Positions 45,453-55,556 are shown, counted from the first letter of the stretch. The stretch: 64,000 nucleotides of DNA from Rhizobium vallis (GCF_003985155.1 NZ_ML133688.1:372001-436000); one strand, 5' to 3'. Notes: generated from the letters alone by a model not told the origin. Numbers and translations: made by a program.

Positions 45453-46583
45453 TTAAGCCGCCGCAAGCGCCGCATAGACGCGGGCCGATTGCCGCTGTTC
45501 GGCGACGCCAAGCTTTTCCACCATATCGAGCAATTCGCCGACCGCACCGTGTGCACCGTCGTGATGGCGGAATTTTTCGAGAAGACGGCCACAGACGTTG
45601 CCGAGCACGCTGCCCGGTGCTTTCCTGGCGGCGTCGCGCCACAGCAGCGTCGCCTCGACGAAGATGACGCTGATGTCCCTCGGCAGGCCGGCGGACTCGT
45701 AAAGCGCGCGCACCGCATGCATGCGTCCGGTCGCCAGGATCGAGCGCACCCGGCGCTCGCCACAGCCGCTCAGATCGACGATCGCGGCGGCAAAGAAATC
45801 CACCCTACCGGCGCAGAGCGCATGCATCAGGAAGGACGGCGTCAGCCGGCCGTTGAGGCGCAGATGCTCGACGAGATCGGGTATTTCGCGCGGCGCGATG
45901 TCGCCGGCAATCGCAACGATCGCAGCTTCGGTCGCCTCGCGGCTGATGCGCTGGAGCCGCTGCAGACCGATTGCAGCCTGTGCCAGCGGCAGTCCGACCA
46001 GCGCATTGCTGACATGTTGGGTGAGCAACTGGCGGGCATCGGCGGGAAGATCGCTGCGGTCGAAAAGCAGATTACGGATGTCGCAGTTGTCGCCGAGCCG
46101 TTCGGCGATGCGCTTCAGCGATTGGCTGGCGATCGCCGCGCCCTCGTTTTCCAGCAGGCAGAGCAGCTCCTCTTCGTCGCCAACTTCGGCAAGTGCGGCG
46201 GAAACCGGGCGCGTCACATAGGCTCTGGCAGCGATCAGCATGCGGGTGGCGCCGTTGCCACGCGCGGCAAGGTCGACGAGATCGCCATCGCTCAAAAGCG
46301 GCGAGCAGGAGACAGCGTGGCAGGCGACCTCCGGCTGGTCTTCGGCAAGCGAAAGGATCAGGCTGCGCGGTGCATCGGGCGACCAGGCGATCGCCTCGGC
46401 AAGTGCCAGCCGCACGCGCGGCGACGGATCGTCGAGAAGATAGGTCATCGCCATCTCGGCTGCCTTCCGCTCGTCCGCGGACATTTCGGACTGCAGATAG
46501 GCTCGACCGAGGGCATTTGCCGCCCGGGCTCGGTCACCGGTCTTGGCCGTTTCGATCCAACGAAGGAAAGCTTCTACGATCAC
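45453..46583 (-). CDS. DUF2336 domain protein
   Basis: A 376-residue alpha-helical, repeat-like protein. It begins VEAFLRWIETAKTGDRARAA and proceeds through HEAT-like helical pairs (LLDDPSPRVRLALAEAIAWS and ADQPEV-type segments, about 55-110) into the DUF2336 region, rich in Leu and Ala. The family is restricted mostly to alphaproteobacteria and has unknown function; some members bind c-di-GMP or chemoreceptor partners. The GTG at 46583 follows GGGGC, giving the expected N-terminus; the frame is open to 46628. Confidence 0.7.
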   Translation of the reverse strand: MIVEAFLRWIETAKTGDRARAANALGRAYLQSEMSADERKAAEMAMTYLLDDPSPRVRLALAEAIAWSPDAPRSLILSLAEDQPEVACHAVSCSPLLSDGDLVDLAARGNGATRMLIAARAYVTRPVSAALAEVGDEEELLCLLENEGAAIASQSLKRIAERLGDNCDIRNLLFDRSDLPADARQLLTQHVSNALVGLPLAQAAIGLQRLQRISREATEAAIVAIAGDIAPREIPDLVEHLRLNGRLTPSFLMHALCAGRVDFFAAAIVDLSGCGERRVRSILATGRMHAVRALYESAGLPRDISVIFVEATLLWRDAARKAPGSVLGNVCGRLLEKFRHHDGAHGAVGELLDMVEKLGVAEQRQSARVYAALAAA

Positions 46584-46700
46584 TCGATGCCCCAGCACTT
46601 GAACGCGATTCCCTCGCGCTCCATTCACTGCTGCGACCGTAGTGGTAAAAGGTTTAAGATTCGTTCACCATGTTTCTTAAGCCTTTGTATGCCTTGCCGG

Positions 46701-47309
46701 TTAGGTTTCGACCTGCGGCCGGAACATCTCGAAAACATCGCTGCCTTCGCTGTAATCCATGTAGCCCATGCGCGCGATAGGCCGGGCGATCGACATGTCG
46801 AGGCGGCCGTTCCTGACGATCGCCTCGTCGATATGGATGCCGACCACTTCACCGAAGACGAGAACATTTTCCGACGGTGCGCCCGACAGCGTCTTCGGTT
46901 CGATGATCTCGGTGACCTTGCATTCAAGCACTGCGAAGGCCTCGGCGACGTAGGGCGCATCGATCAGTTCGGCCTGCTTCGGCGTCAGGCCGGCGAAGTC
47001 GAATTCGTTGCTGCCATAGGGCAGTGCCGCCGACGAAAGGTTCATCTTCTCGGCGAGATTACGACTGACGAAATTACAGGTGAAGACGCCGGTTTCAGCC
47101 GCGTTGCGCTGGCTGTGCTTGCGCCCGGCGGAGGAAAACATCACCAACTTCGGCCGGTCGGCTACGGCATTGAAGAAGGAATAGGGGCCGAGGTTGATCG
47201 AACCGTCCCTGCCCTTGCTGCCGATCCAGCCGATCGGGCGCGGCGACACGATCGCCTTGAAGGGATCATGCGCGAGCCCGTGCCGGTTGCTGTCGGTGGT
47301 GTAGAACAT
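46701..47309 (-). CDS. Flavin reductase family protein
   Basis: A 202-residue FMN-binding split-barrel protein. It starts FYTTDSNRHGLAHDPFKAIV, then PRPIGWIGSKGRDGSINLGP (about 24-43), the family core, and SFFNAVADRPKLVMFSSAGR. Such proteins reduce flavin with NAD(P)H or serve as oxygenase partners. The start codon overlaps the stop of the upstream nitroreductase by one base (TGATG), so both products are made together, which fits flavin-dependent redox roles for the pair. Confidence 0.82.
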   Translation of the reverse strand: MFYTTDSNRHGLAHDPFKAIVSPRPIGWIGSKGRDGSINLGPYSFFNAVADRPKLVMFSSAGRKHSQRNAAETGVFTCNFVSRNLAEKMNLSSAALPYGSNEFDFAGLTPKQAELIDAPYVAEAFAVLECKVTEIIEPKTLSGAPSENVLVFGEVVGIHIDEAIVRNGRLDMSIARPIARMGYMDYSEGSDVFEMFRPQVET

Positions 47310-47893
47310 CAGTCCTCTCCGCCGATCCAGGTCACCGTGTCGGTAAGCTCCGGCCGCGGCCGTTCGATAACAGGAAATGTCGTCGAGCCGATATGGATGA
47401 AGCCCGCCACCTTTTCACCAGTGTTGACACCAAGCAGTGGATAGGCGCGTTCGTCGTAGGCAAACCACTCCGTCAGCCAGTTGGCGACATAGCCGTTCGC
47501 GTTGGCCGCGAGAATGACGTTGAGGCAAAGCGCACCTGCCGACATCAACTGCTCCCATTCCGGGATCTTGATATGCGGCCCCGCCTTGCTGACCACGGCG
47601 ACGACCACAGGCGCGCGGGTGAAACGGGCGCGCTCGACCTGGATCATCTCTTCGGAAAGTTCGGGATTCTTTTCCAGTGCGAGCTTCAGAAGCGCTTCGC
47701 CGAGATTGGCCCGCTGTTGCCCGCGATAGACGATGAAGCGCCAGGGGGCGATCTTGCCGTGATCGGGAACGCGCGAGGCAAGACGCAGGATGTCCTCGAT
47801 TTCAGCCTTCTCGGGGCCTGGTTCGCACATCTGGAAAGCGGGGATGGAGCGGCGTACGGCGAGGTAGTCGATCAGCTTGATATCGGATTTCAT
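47309..47893 (-). CDS. Nitroreductase family protein
   Basis: A 194-residue FMN-dependent oxidoreductase. Motifs are [20 protein letters not shown] (about 6-25), [20 protein letters not shown] (about 37-56), and [20 protein letters not shown] (about 115-134), typical of the NfnB/YdjA-type enzymes that reduce nitro or quinone substrates. The ATG at 47893 gives the conserved [16 protein letters not shown] start; a second ATG at 47911 is possible and neither has a strong ribosome binding site. It is coupled to the flavin reductase gene by overlap. Confidence 0.82.
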   Translation of the reverse strand: MKSDIKLIDYLAVRRSIPAFQMCEPGPEKAEIEDILRLASRVPDHGKIAPWRFIVYRGQQRANLGEALLKLALEKNPELSEEMIQVERARFTRAPVVVAVVSKAGPHIKIPEWEQLMSAGALCLNVILAANANGYVANWLTEWFAYDERAYPLLGVNTGEKVAGFIHIGSTTFPVIERPRPELTDTVTWIGGED

Positions 47894-48007
47894 GCGGGGA
47901 GAAGCTTTCATTTTTAGGCTGCTGCAAAGGGTGGGTCTTGAATTTGCCATCGCATTGGTCTTGAAGTGGCCTTTGCGATTTCAGAAGTCAATCGGTTCAC
48001 GAAACAG

Positions 48008-49105
48008 ATGTTTGGCATTTCGCCTTTTGCACGCATCGGCCTCGCCTTCGCCCTGGTGGCATTGACGACCTGCGGCGCCGGCGCCCAGGAGGCCTTCAAG
48101 GACTTCAAGCAGCTCGAATCGACGTCGAAGATGCCGAAGCTCAACGCCTTCATCGCGCCCGGCACGGCGCCTGAAGCCGCCAAGCTGCGCGATGTCGCAA
48201 TGGAAGCCAAGCTGACATCGGACGGCACACCGGTTGAGGACGGTCTTTCCTGGTATGTTTTCAGCCCGATCGCGGGAGCCGACGGCAAGCTGCCGCTGAT
48301 CGCCAGCGCCAAGGGCGGGCCTGCCGCCTTCCAGCTCGCCCCGGGTGATTATTTCGTCAACGTCTCCTTCGGCCGCGCCGGCGTCACCAAGAAACTGACC
48401 GTTCCCGCCGATGGCGAAGTCGACAAGCAGGTGATGGTGCTTGATGCCGGCGGCTTGCTGCTCAACGCCGTTTCCGGCACCGACGCCCGCATCCGTCCGG
48501 ATCAGCTGAGCTTCTCGATCTATTCGTCGGAAGTGCGTGACGACGGCGAGCGCGGTCTCGTCATGGCCGATGTCTCACCAAACACGGTCGTCCGTCTCAA
48601 TGCCGGCACCTATCACATCGTTTCCGAATACGGCAGCGTCAACGCTGTCATCCGCGCTGACATCCAGGTCGAGGCCGGCAAACTGACCGAGGCGACGATC
48701 CAGCACCGCGCCGCGCAGGTCACCTTCAAGCTGGTCTCCGAAACTGGTGGCGAGGCGATCGCCGACACGGCCTGGTCGATCCTGACGGCGGCTGGCGACA
48801 GCGTCGGCGAAAGCGTCAGCGCCTTTCCGACGATGGTTCTGGCCGAAGGCGGATATTCCGCCGTCGCCCGCAACAAGGACAAGATCTACCAGCGCGATTT
48901 CACCGTCGTCGCCGGCAGGAACACCGATATCGAGGTTCTGATGAGGGACCAGCAGCCGCAGCAGCCGGTGAGCGCGGCCCGCACGGTACAGCAGGTGCCA
49001 GCCGGCACGCCGCCCCCCCCCGGCGTCCAGCCGGCTCCGGAGCAGCCGCTGCCTTCCTACGAACAGCTCGTGCCGCAGGGCGGCGATGGCGCCAGCCTGG
49101 ATTGA
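48008..49105 (+). CDS. Hypothetical exported protein with Pro/Gln-rich tail
   Basis: A 365-residue protein with a signal peptide (ARIGLAFALVALTTCGAGAQ, about 8-27; a Cys lies within it but is not a good lipobox). The central region contains several repeated beta-rich units, for example LAPGDYFVNVSFGRAGVTKK and LNAGTYHIVSEYGSVNAVIR, similar to carboxypeptidase-regulatory-like modules. The C-terminus (QQPQQPVSAARTVQQVPAGT) is Pro/Gln rich and contains a run of nine C bases (49013-49021) in the coding strand. No function is known. Confidence 0.6.
   Translation: MFGISPFARIGLAFALVALTTCGAGAQEAFKDFKQLESTSKMPKLNAFIAPGTAPEAAKLRDVAMEAKLTSDGTPVEDGLSWYVFSPIAGADGKLPLIASAKGGPAAFQLAPGDYFVNVSFGRAGVTKKLTVPADGEVDKQVMVLDAGGLLLNAVSGTDARIRPDQLSFSIYSSEVRDDGERGLVMADVSPNTVVRLNAGTYHIVSEYGSVNAVIRADIQVEAGKLTEATIQHRAAQVTFKLVSETGGEAIADTAWSILTAAGDSVGESVSAFPTMVLAEGGYSAVARNKDKIYQRDFTVVAGRNTDIEVLMRDQQPQQPVSAARTVQQVPAGTPPPPGVQPAPEQPLPSYEQLVPQGGDGASLD
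49013..49021 (+). repeat. C9 homopolymer inside coding sequence
   Basis: Nine C bases in a row code for a Pro-rich stretch of the exported hypothetical protein. A slip of one base would change the last about 30 residues. This could be phase variation or simply a sequencing-prone site. Confidence 0.8.
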
Positions 49106-49126
49106 TTTCGTGGCAATGGTTTCGGC

Positions 49127-49966
49127 CTAGCCGAGGCCTTTTCGGACGGCGCGTTTCGGCGGCTGCATCGAGAAGACGGCGTCGTAAAGACGGTCGAGCA
49201 GATTTTTGCGGTCGCCGCCGCTGCTCAGCGTTTCCCATGTCAGCACCTTGCCGACATGCGCTGTGATCGTCCTGCCGGACAGCCGGCGGAATTCGTGGAT
49301 CAAGAGCGACAGGCGTAGCGTCATCGACACCCAGCTCGCCAGATGAAACAACCGGCCGTTCTGGCCCTCGAAATAGATCGGCAGCACGCTTGCTCCCGTC
49401 GCCTGGATGAGCTTTGCCGGAAACATCTTCCACGGCAGGTCCTCGGCAGGGCCGAAGCCTTTCCTGGCGGTCGCCACGCCACCGGCCGGAAAGACGATGA
49501 TGGTGGTGCCGTCCTTGAGCAGCCGCATCGCCTCGTGCCGGCTCCTGATGTTCATCGCCAGCGCCTGTCTGGTTTCCTCGAAAGAAATCGGCAGCGAGTA
49601 AGGCGCCATCTCGGGCACCTTCAGCAGGTCGTTATGGATCAGCACCTTGAAGGGACGACCGAGCTGTTCGGCAAGCGCCAGTACGGCCACGCCGTCGCCG
49701 ATGCCGAAGGGGTGGTTGGCGACGATGACGATCGGCTCGGTAGGGATGGATTCGAGCGGCCAATTGCCCTTGACGTCGAGTTCGACGCCGATGAGATCGA
49801 GCAGCTTGGCGAACACGCGGTCGCTCTGGCCGATGATGTCGCAGCGCCAGATGTCGTAGAGCCTGGCATAGCGATCGCGGCCCGAGAGCCCCTCGATCGA
49901 CCGGATCAGCCAACGCTTCAGGCGCGGATCTCCGTCATTGGCATAGGACAGTTCTTTGAACCGCAA
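49127..49966 (-). CDS. Lysophospholipid acyltransferase-like protein (PlsC superfamily)
   Basis: A 279-residue membrane-associated acyltransferase of the LPLAT_ACT14924-like type. The catalytic motif is EPIVIVANHPFGIGDGVAVL (about 78-97; NHP-x-G-x-x-D in place of NHxxxxD), followed by YSLPISFEETRQALAMN and the substrate loop TTIIVFPAGGVATARKGFGP (about 155-174). Relatives acylate lysophospholipids or, near olsB, lyso-ornithine lipid; no olsB is nearby. The start is a TTG (49966) with GAGG upstream. It is divergent from nothing obvious and lies just before thrS. Confidence 0.75.
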   Translation of the reverse strand: MRFKELSYANDGDPRLKRWLIRSIEGLSGRDRYARLYDIWRCDIIGQSDRVFAKLLDLIGVELDVKGNWPLESIPTEPIVIVANHPFGIGDGVAVLALAEQLGRPFKVLIHNDLLKVPEMAPYSLPISFEETRQALAMNIRSRHEAMRLLKDGTTIIVFPAGGVATARKGFGPAEDLPWKMFPAKLIQATGASVLPIYFEGQNGRLFHLASWVSMTLRLSLLIHEFRRLSGRTITAHVGKVLTWETLSSGGDRKNLLDRLYDAVFSMQPPKRAVRKGLG

Positions 49967-50069
49967 TCCGGCCTCGGGATGACCCGCTCCCTCGTTTGTG
50001 GCGAGAATATTGCGGTTTCATATCAGATTTCCGACAGCGCCAGATTGGCACTGTCGGATCAGACGATTT

Positions 50070-52076
50070 TCAGGCCGCCTTGGCTTTCTTCGCTTTGGCC
50101 TTGCGCCGAACGTCTGGAGGCGTTGCCTCGAGGGCAAGGCTCTCGACGGCGACGTCGAGTTCCATCGAAACCTGGTCCTGGCTGCCGAGGCGGCGGATGT
50201 TGACCGTGCGCTCCTCGGCCTCTTTCCTGCCGCAGACGATGATGACGGGAACTTTCGTAACGGAATGTTCGCGGACCTTGTAGTTGATCTTTTCGTTACG
50301 GAAGTCGGTCTCGACATGCAGCCCAGCTTCGCGCAGCGCGTCCGCCACTTCCTGGCCGTAGGCGTCGGCTTCGGAGGTAATCGTCGCAACGACGACCTGC
50401 AGCGGCGATACCCAGAGGGGCATATGGCCTGCGAAGTTCTCGATCAGGATGCCGAGGAAGCGCTCCATCGAGCCGCAGATGGCGCGATGGATCATCACCG
50501 GCTGCGTCTTTTCGGAGTTGCTGTCGATGTAGAAGGCGCCGAAGCGTTCCGGCAGGTTGAAGTCCACCTGCGTCGTGCCGCACTGCCATTCGCGGCCGAT
50601 CGCGTCCTTCAGCGTATATTCGAACTTCGGCCCGTAGAAAGCGCCCTCGCCCGGCAGGATGCCGGTCTTGATGCGGCCTTCGGACTGGGTCTCGATCGTC
50701 TTCAGCACATCGGTCATGACGGCTTCGGCCCGGTCCCACAGCGCATCGGTGCCGACGCGCTTGTCCGGACGGGTGGAGAGCTTGACGACGATTTCCTTGA
50801 AGCCGAAGTCTTCATAGACCGACAGGATCAGGTCGTTGATCTTCAGGCATTCGGCCGCCATCTGCTCGTCGGTGCAGAAGATGTGCGCGTCGTCCTGCGT
50901 GAAGCCGCGCACGCGCATCAGCCCGTGCAGAGCGCCCGAGGGCTCGTAGCGATGCACGAGCCCGAATTCGGCCAGGCGGATCGGCAGTTCGCGGTAGGAC
51001 TTCAGGCCGTGCTTGAAAATCTGCACGTGGCCCGGGCAGTTCATCGGCTTCAGCGCGAAGACGCGATTATCCGCTTCCTTGTCTTCCGGGTGCGTCATCG
51101 CATGGGCCGATTTCACGGCGAACATGTTTTCCTGATACCAGCCCCAGTGGCCCGAGGTTTCCCAAAGCGCGGTGTCGAGTACCTGGGGTGCGTTGACTTC
51201 TTCATAGTCGATGGCGAGTCTGCGGCGCATATAGGCAACGAGCGTCTGGAAGATGCGCCAGCCCTTGCCGTGCCAGAAGACGACGCCCGGGCCTTCTTCC
51301 TGGAAATGGAACAGGTCCATTTCGCGGCCGAGCTTACGGTGGTCGCGCTTTTCGGCTTCCGCCAGCATGTGCAGGTAGTTGTCGAGATCTGCCTGATCAG
51401 CCCATGCCGTGCCGTAGATCCGCGAGAGCATGGCGTTGTTGCTGTCGCCGCGCCAATAAGCGCCGGCAACCTTCATCAGCTTGAAGGCGGTGCCGATCTG
51501 GCCGGTCGAGGCCATATGTGGGCCGCGGCAGAGGTCGAACCATTCGCCCTGATTGTAGATCTTCAGATCCTGCCCTTCGGGAATCGCATCGACGAGCTCG
51601 ACCTTGTACTGCTCGCCTTTGGCGGCAAAAACTTCCTTGGCCTTCTCGCGTGACCAGATCTGCTTGGTGAAGGGCGCATTGCGGGCAATGATTTCCTTCA
51701 TCTTCTTTTCGATCTTGGGCAGATCGTCAGGCGTGAAGGGCTCGTTCTTGGCGAAGTCGTAATAGAAGCCGTTCTCGATCACAGGACCGATCGTTACCTG
51801 TGTCCCGGGCCACAGCTCCTGTACGGCTTCGGCCATCACGTGAGCGGCGTCATGCCGGATAAGCTCCAGCGCACGGCCGTCCTTGCGCGTGACGATCTCG
51901 ATCTTGCCGTCGGTCACGGCGTCGGAAAGGTCGCGCACAGTGCCGTCGATCGCAATGGCGACGGCACTCTTGGCAAGCGACTTGGAAATGGATTCGGCGA
52001 CATCCTTGCCGGTCGCGCCAGCCGGGAAGCTGCGCACCGAACCATCGGGAAATGTCAGGGAAACGGATTGGGACAT
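50070..52076 (-). CDS. thrS: Threonyl-tRNA synthetase
   Basis: A 668-residue class II aminoacyl-tRNA synthetase. It has a TGS domain ([20 protein letters not shown], 4-23), an editing domain with [20 protein letters not shown] (about 75-94), the catalytic core with zinc ligands in [10 protein letters not shown] (about 343), motif 2 [20 protein letters not shown] (about 375) and motif 3 [13 protein letters not shown] (about 525), and an anticodon domain that ends the protein. ATG at 52076 gives the standard start; CAGGAG lies 8 bases upstream. The leader holds hairpins (52097-52150). Confidence 0.96.
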   Translation of the reverse strand: MSQSVSLTFPDGSVRSFPAGATGKDVAESISKSLAKSAVAIAIDGTVRDLSDAVTDGKIEIVTRKDGRALELIRHDAAHVMAEAVQELWPGTQVTIGPVIENGFYYDFAKNEPFTPDDLPKIEKKMKEIIARNAPFTKQIWSREKAKEVFAAKGEQYKVELVDAIPEGQDLKIYNQGEWFDLCRGPHMASTGQIGTAFKLMKVAGAYWRGDSNNAMLSRIYGTAWADQADLDNYLHMLAEAEKRDHRKLGREMDLFHFQEEGPGVVFWHGKGWRIFQTLVAYMRRRLAIDYEEVNAPQVLDTALWETSGHWGWYQENMFAVKSAHAMTHPEDKEADNRVFALKPMNCPGHVQIFKHGLKSYRELPIRLAEFGLVHRYEPSGALHGLMRVRGFTQDDAHIFCTDEQMAAECLKINDLILSVYEDFGFKEIVVKLSTRPDKRVGTDALWDRAEAVMTDVLKTIETQSEGRIKTGILPGEGAFYGPKFEYTLKDAIGREWQCGTTQVDFNLPERFGAFYIDSNSEKTQPVMIHRAICGSMERFLGILIENFAGHMPLWVSPLQVVVATITSEADAYGQEVADALREAGLHVETDFRNEKINYKVREHSVTKVPVIIVCGRKEAEERTVNIRRLGSQDQVSMELDVAVESLALEATPPDVRRKAKAKKAKAA

Positions 52077-52118
52077 TGAAATTCTCCTGTCCAGTCCCGC
52101 CAACGAATGCGGGTGGTT

Positions 52119-52150
52119 GAAACGAAAGCGCCTCCGTCCTTTGGAGGCGC
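52119..52150 (-). terminator. Terminator-like hairpin in the thrS leader
   Basis: GCGCCTCC (52128-52135), loop of seven and GGAGGCGC (52143-52150), followed on the minus strand by TTTCGTTTC. It lies 76 bases after the Sel1 gene stop and only 43 bases before the thrS ATG. That leaves hardly any room for a separate thrS promoter, so it may act as an attenuator in a thrS leader as well as a terminator of the upstream gene. Confidence 0.55.
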
Positions 52151-52225
52151 CGCCGCCTGATACTCAGATTTGCCTCGTGAGTAAAGAAGAAGCGGACGAT
52201 CCGGCACCGAAGCGACGTCGGGCTT

Positions 52226-54826
52226 CTATCCGCCGTAGGTCATCGTGTAATTCTGCAGCGCTGATTTCAAGGGCTGGTCGATCTCATCGTCCAGCGGCCC
52301 ATCGAAAAGGCCGCGTCGCAAGAGGCTTCTTTTCAGTGCCGTGCGGGTGAAAGGCGAAAACGCCTTCAACTCATCGACAATCTGTCGGTCGCCCTGCTGG
52401 ATTGCCACGAGAATGCTTTCCGCTGCATTATCCGAACTGAAGGTCGCATCATAAGCATAGGCCAGTCGATAGGCGGCTCTTCGGTATCCCGCGTCAGCCG
52501 CCCGCAGATACCACTTGATGGCCTCTTGCCGGTTGGCAGCAATTCCGAGGCCATCATCGTAGAAACGCCCGAGAGCGAACATGCCACCAGCCGAATTCAG
52601 CTCGGCGGATTTCTTGTAGTATTGGAATGCGATAGCCTGATCTTGATCCTTCCCGTTCTCGTAATACCCCGCAAGATTAAGAGCGCCGGCCGCAGATCCC
52701 GCATCGGCTGCCTTTTGAAACCAGTTGCGGGCGATTGTCTGGTCCTCTTTGGTGCCGATGCCATTCTGGTAGTAGTAGCCCACGGCGTTCATCGCTTCAG
52801 GATATTGCTTGAAGGCCGCCATCATGAACCAACTGAGCGCCTTGGAGCGATCAATAGGCACGCCCTGCCCGTATTCGTACATATCGCCCAGGGAGTATTG
52901 CGCTTTCGCATTGCCATAGGCTCCGGCCTTCGTCAGCCATTCCAAAGCTTTGCCGAAATCCTTCTGGTTTCCATCCGCTCCTCGATAGAGCGTCCCGAGC
53001 CTGTACATCGCGTCGGCAGATTTCTTGTTCGCCGCCGCCTCGTACCACTCGATCGCTTTCGCATAGTCGCGGGTTACCCCATCGCCGTCCTCATATTTGA
53101 TACCGAGGAGGATCATCGCCGTGGCATTACCGGCAGCCGCGCCTTTTTCCAGATAGTCGATCGACTTGCCGTCGTCCCGTGGCAGGTTGGCATCATTGGC
53201 GTACATTTCGCCAAGCTTGGCGAAGGCCTCGATATATCCGTTCTCTGCAGCGGTCTTGAACCAGTGTACAGCCTCTCTCGAATCCTGAGCCGTACCCTCG
53301 CCTCTTTCATACAGAAGCCCAACACAATACTGGGCCTTGGCCGAACCACCTTCTGCCGCCTTGAGATACCAGACAAAGGATTTTTGGGCGTCGGCAGTCG
53401 TCCCGGAACCGTCATAGGAGCGGTCCGCGACTTCGAGAAATGCGTCGGCATCTCCGGCTTCCGCCGCCTTCTGGAACCATTCGAAAGCTTTCACCGCATC
53501 CTTTGCAAGACCGCTGCCGTCTTCATAACCATAGGCAAGGACCCGCATGGCGTCTGTCTCGCCGGTCGCTGCCGACTTCTCGAGCCATTTCACGCCATTT
53601 TCGATGTCGCGAGGACCACCTGTTCCGAAATAGAGCGATTGGCCGAAATGGCGGGCACCGTTCGAATCTCCGAGTTCGGCAGATTTTTCATACCAGATGC
53701 GGGCTTCGCGTTCGTCCACCGGCACACCTTTGCCTTCTTCATACATAATGCCTACATCCACAATGGCGCGGGAATCTCCACGAGAGGCGGCTTCCTTCAT
53801 CCAGTACATGACTTGGCCATAGCGCGGATCGGGCATCTTCCAGAAAAGCAAAGCCTTGCCGCGATAAGCAGCGACTATCCCTTGCGCAATTGCCTGATCC
53901 AGCAGGGCCTCTGCCTTTGCGAAGTCTCGCTCCGTTTCCTTGCCCGCGATGTAGACGTCTGCCAGCGTCCTCATCGCACTGCCGTCGCCAAGCGCCACGG
54001 CTTTCTCGAGGAGATCGAGTGCCGTCTTTTTCTGCGCCTTGTCCCCCTCTCTCAGATAATATCGGGCAAGCGTCCTCATTCCATCGGCGGAACCTTTCCG
54101 CACCAGGTCATCCAGCATGGCAACGGCACGGCTGGCGTTCTTTTCCGTTCCAATGCCTCTCGTGTAAAGGAATGCGAGGTCCGTTATCGCTCTCTCATCG
54201 CCCTGTTGTGCTGCGGCTGAAAGCAGTTCGAAAGCCCGCTCGGCATCCACCGGAGCACCGATCCCGTCCAGATACCCCCAGGCAAGCGATCTTTTCGCCG
54301 GAACATAGCCCAGCCGGTCGGCAAGTTCGAAATAGGAGCGCGCCATGACGAAGTCCTGCGCAACGCCCCATCCCAGCTTATACATTTCTCCGAGATAATC
54401 GGCGGAGCGCGGATCGTTTTTTTCTCTTGCCTTTCTCAGCCAGGACAGTGCGGTATTGAAATCGCGCTCACGCCCGAAACCGTAGGCAGATGCCTCCGCC
54501 AGATAATCCATGGAAGGTGCGTGCCCCTGGGCCGCCAGCTCCTCGAATCCGGCAAGTGCCGGCTCATATTGCTGAAGGTTGAACTTGCTGGCGAGCCAGA
54601 AATAACGGGCGTCGGTGGAGCCTGGTTCTGCCTGCAAATAGGCTTCGCAAGCGGCAAGTGCATTCCGCCAGTAAGCGAGATTGTCGATTTCTACGCCGTC
54701 ACGCGCAAGATGGCGGCACTTGGCTTCCGGTGCGGAGTCAACTGCGTTTGCAGCAGCTACGGGAGAATTGGCAATAGAGACGGCGAGAAAAAGTGACGCG
54801 GTCGCGAGAAAGTTGAAGAGTTTCAT
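52226..54826 (-). CDS. Giant Sel1-repeat protein with peptidoglycan-binding-like C-terminus
   Basis: An 866-residue exported protein. Signal peptide KLFNFLATASLFLAVSIANS (2-21). From about 100 to 790 it consists of some 18 Sel1-like repeats of 36 residues, for example AIEWYEAAANKKSADAMYRL and EWFQKAAEAGDADAFLEVAD, a superhelical protein-binding array. The last 60 residues (FSPFTRTALKRSLLRRGLFD, then GPLDDEIDQPLKSALQNY) resemble a PG_binding_1 domain. Sel1 proteins such as ExoR regulate two-component systems in rhizobia, but this protein is three times longer. The ATG at 54826 is chosen for its signal peptide; the frame is open to a GTG at 54877. Confidence 0.8.
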   Translation of the reverse strand: MKLFNFLATASLFLAVSIANSPVAAANAVDSAPEAKCRHLARDGVEIDNLAYWRNALAACEAYLQAEPGSTDARYFWLASKFNLQQYEPALAGFEELAAQGHAPSMDYLAEASAYGFGRERDFNTALSWLRKAREKNDPRSADYLGEMYKLGWGVAQDFVMARSYFELADRLGYVPAKRSLAWGYLDGIGAPVDAERAFELLSAAAQQGDERAITDLAFLYTRGIGTEKNASRAVAMLDDLVRKGSADGMRTLARYYLREGDKAQKKTALDLLEKAVALGDGSAMRTLADVYIAGKETERDFAKAEALLDQAIAQGIVAAYRGKALLFWKMPDPRYGQVMYWMKEAASRGDSRAIVDVGIMYEEGKGVPVDEREARIWYEKSAELGDSNGARHFGQSLYFGTGGPRDIENGVKWLEKSAATGETDAMRVLAYGYEDGSGLAKDAVKAFEWFQKAAEAGDADAFLEVADRSYDGSGTTADAQKSFVWYLKAAEGGSAKAQYCVGLLYERGEGTAQDSREAVHWFKTAAENGYIEAFAKLGEMYANDANLPRDDGKSIDYLEKGAAAGNATAMILLGIKYEDGDGVTRDYAKAIEWYEAAANKKSADAMYRLGTLYRGADGNQKDFGKALEWLTKAGAYGNAKAQYSLGDMYEYGQGVPIDRSKALSWFMMAAFKQYPEAMNAVGYYYQNGIGTKEDQTIARNWFQKAADAGSAAGALNLAGYYENGKDQDQAIAFQYYKKSAELNSAGGMFALGRFYDDGLGIAANRQEAIKWYLRAADAGYRRAAYRLAYAYDATFSSDNAAESILVAIQQGDRQIVDELKAFSPFTRTALKRSLLRRGLFDGPLDDEIDQPLKSALQNYTMTYGG

Positions 54827-55004
54827 CAGTGACGGAATTTCAAAAACCAGGACAGGAAATACAGTGATATCTGTCACCTATTCAACTGCAAGTACATTTT
54901 TTCTCCGGTGATGAAAACATTTGAAGACGTGTTCTCCCTGCATCTAATCTGGCACATCGGTCAGGAGCGGGATCGTTTCCCGTCCGAGTAAAGAAGAAGC
55001 CGGC

Positions 55005-55532
55005 CTAGATGATCATTTCGGCAAGGCCGCACACCGTGTTCCAGTTGCGCATCGTGCCGACGCCGAGCCGTTTGGTGGTCAGGGCCGAAAGCAGTTTGGA
55101 TTGGCTCGGTTTGCCGGCGAAATCGATCCAGACGTCGCCGCCGACGATGGCGATGCGCTGGCCTTCGGACATTAGCGGCTTCAGGGCCTCCACCTTTTCC
55201 GGGTCGACCGGCAGGCGCATCACCCGGACGATGACCTGATCACCACTGCCGTCCTTGAAGGGGTTGGTGCTGCAAAGCGCCATCCAGGTGCAGTCGCTGC
55301 GCACGATGATATCGACATGTTTGCCGAACTTCTCTTCGAAGGCCTCTTCCAGCGCGACCTCGAGTTCGTGCGGCCGCATTTCGTCGGCCTCGAAGACAAG
55401 ATTGCCTGTTGAAACCAAGGTGCGCGGTTCGCGATAGCCGAGCTCCTTGGCAAGCGCGCGCAAATCTTCCATGATGACGCGGCGGTCGGGCGCCAGGACG
55501 ATGCTGTGGAGGAGCGCTACGAACATGCTCAT
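55005..55532 (-). CDS. DUF1697 domain protein
   Basis: A 175-residue soluble protein. It begins MSMFVALLHSIVLAPDRRVI and shows the DUF1697 core MEDLRALAKELGYREPRTLV, STGNLVFEAD and LPVDPEKVEALKPLMSEGQR. The family has no known function. ATG at 55532 is preferred over 55556 because the domain begins there. It is the last gene of an apparent operon with yidD (24 bases upstream) and an IscU-like gene. Confidence 0.72.
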   Translation of the reverse strand: MSMFVALLHSIVLAPDRRVIMEDLRALAKELGYREPRTLVSTGNLVFEADEMRPHELEVALEEAFEEKFGKHVDIIVRSDCTWMALCSTNPFKDGSGDQVIVRVMRLPVDPEKVEALKPLMSEGQRIAIVGGDVWIDFAGKPSQSKLLSALTTKRLGVGTMRNWNTVCGLAEMII

Positions 55533-55556
55533 GGCCGCCGGAACTCCCATGCGCAA

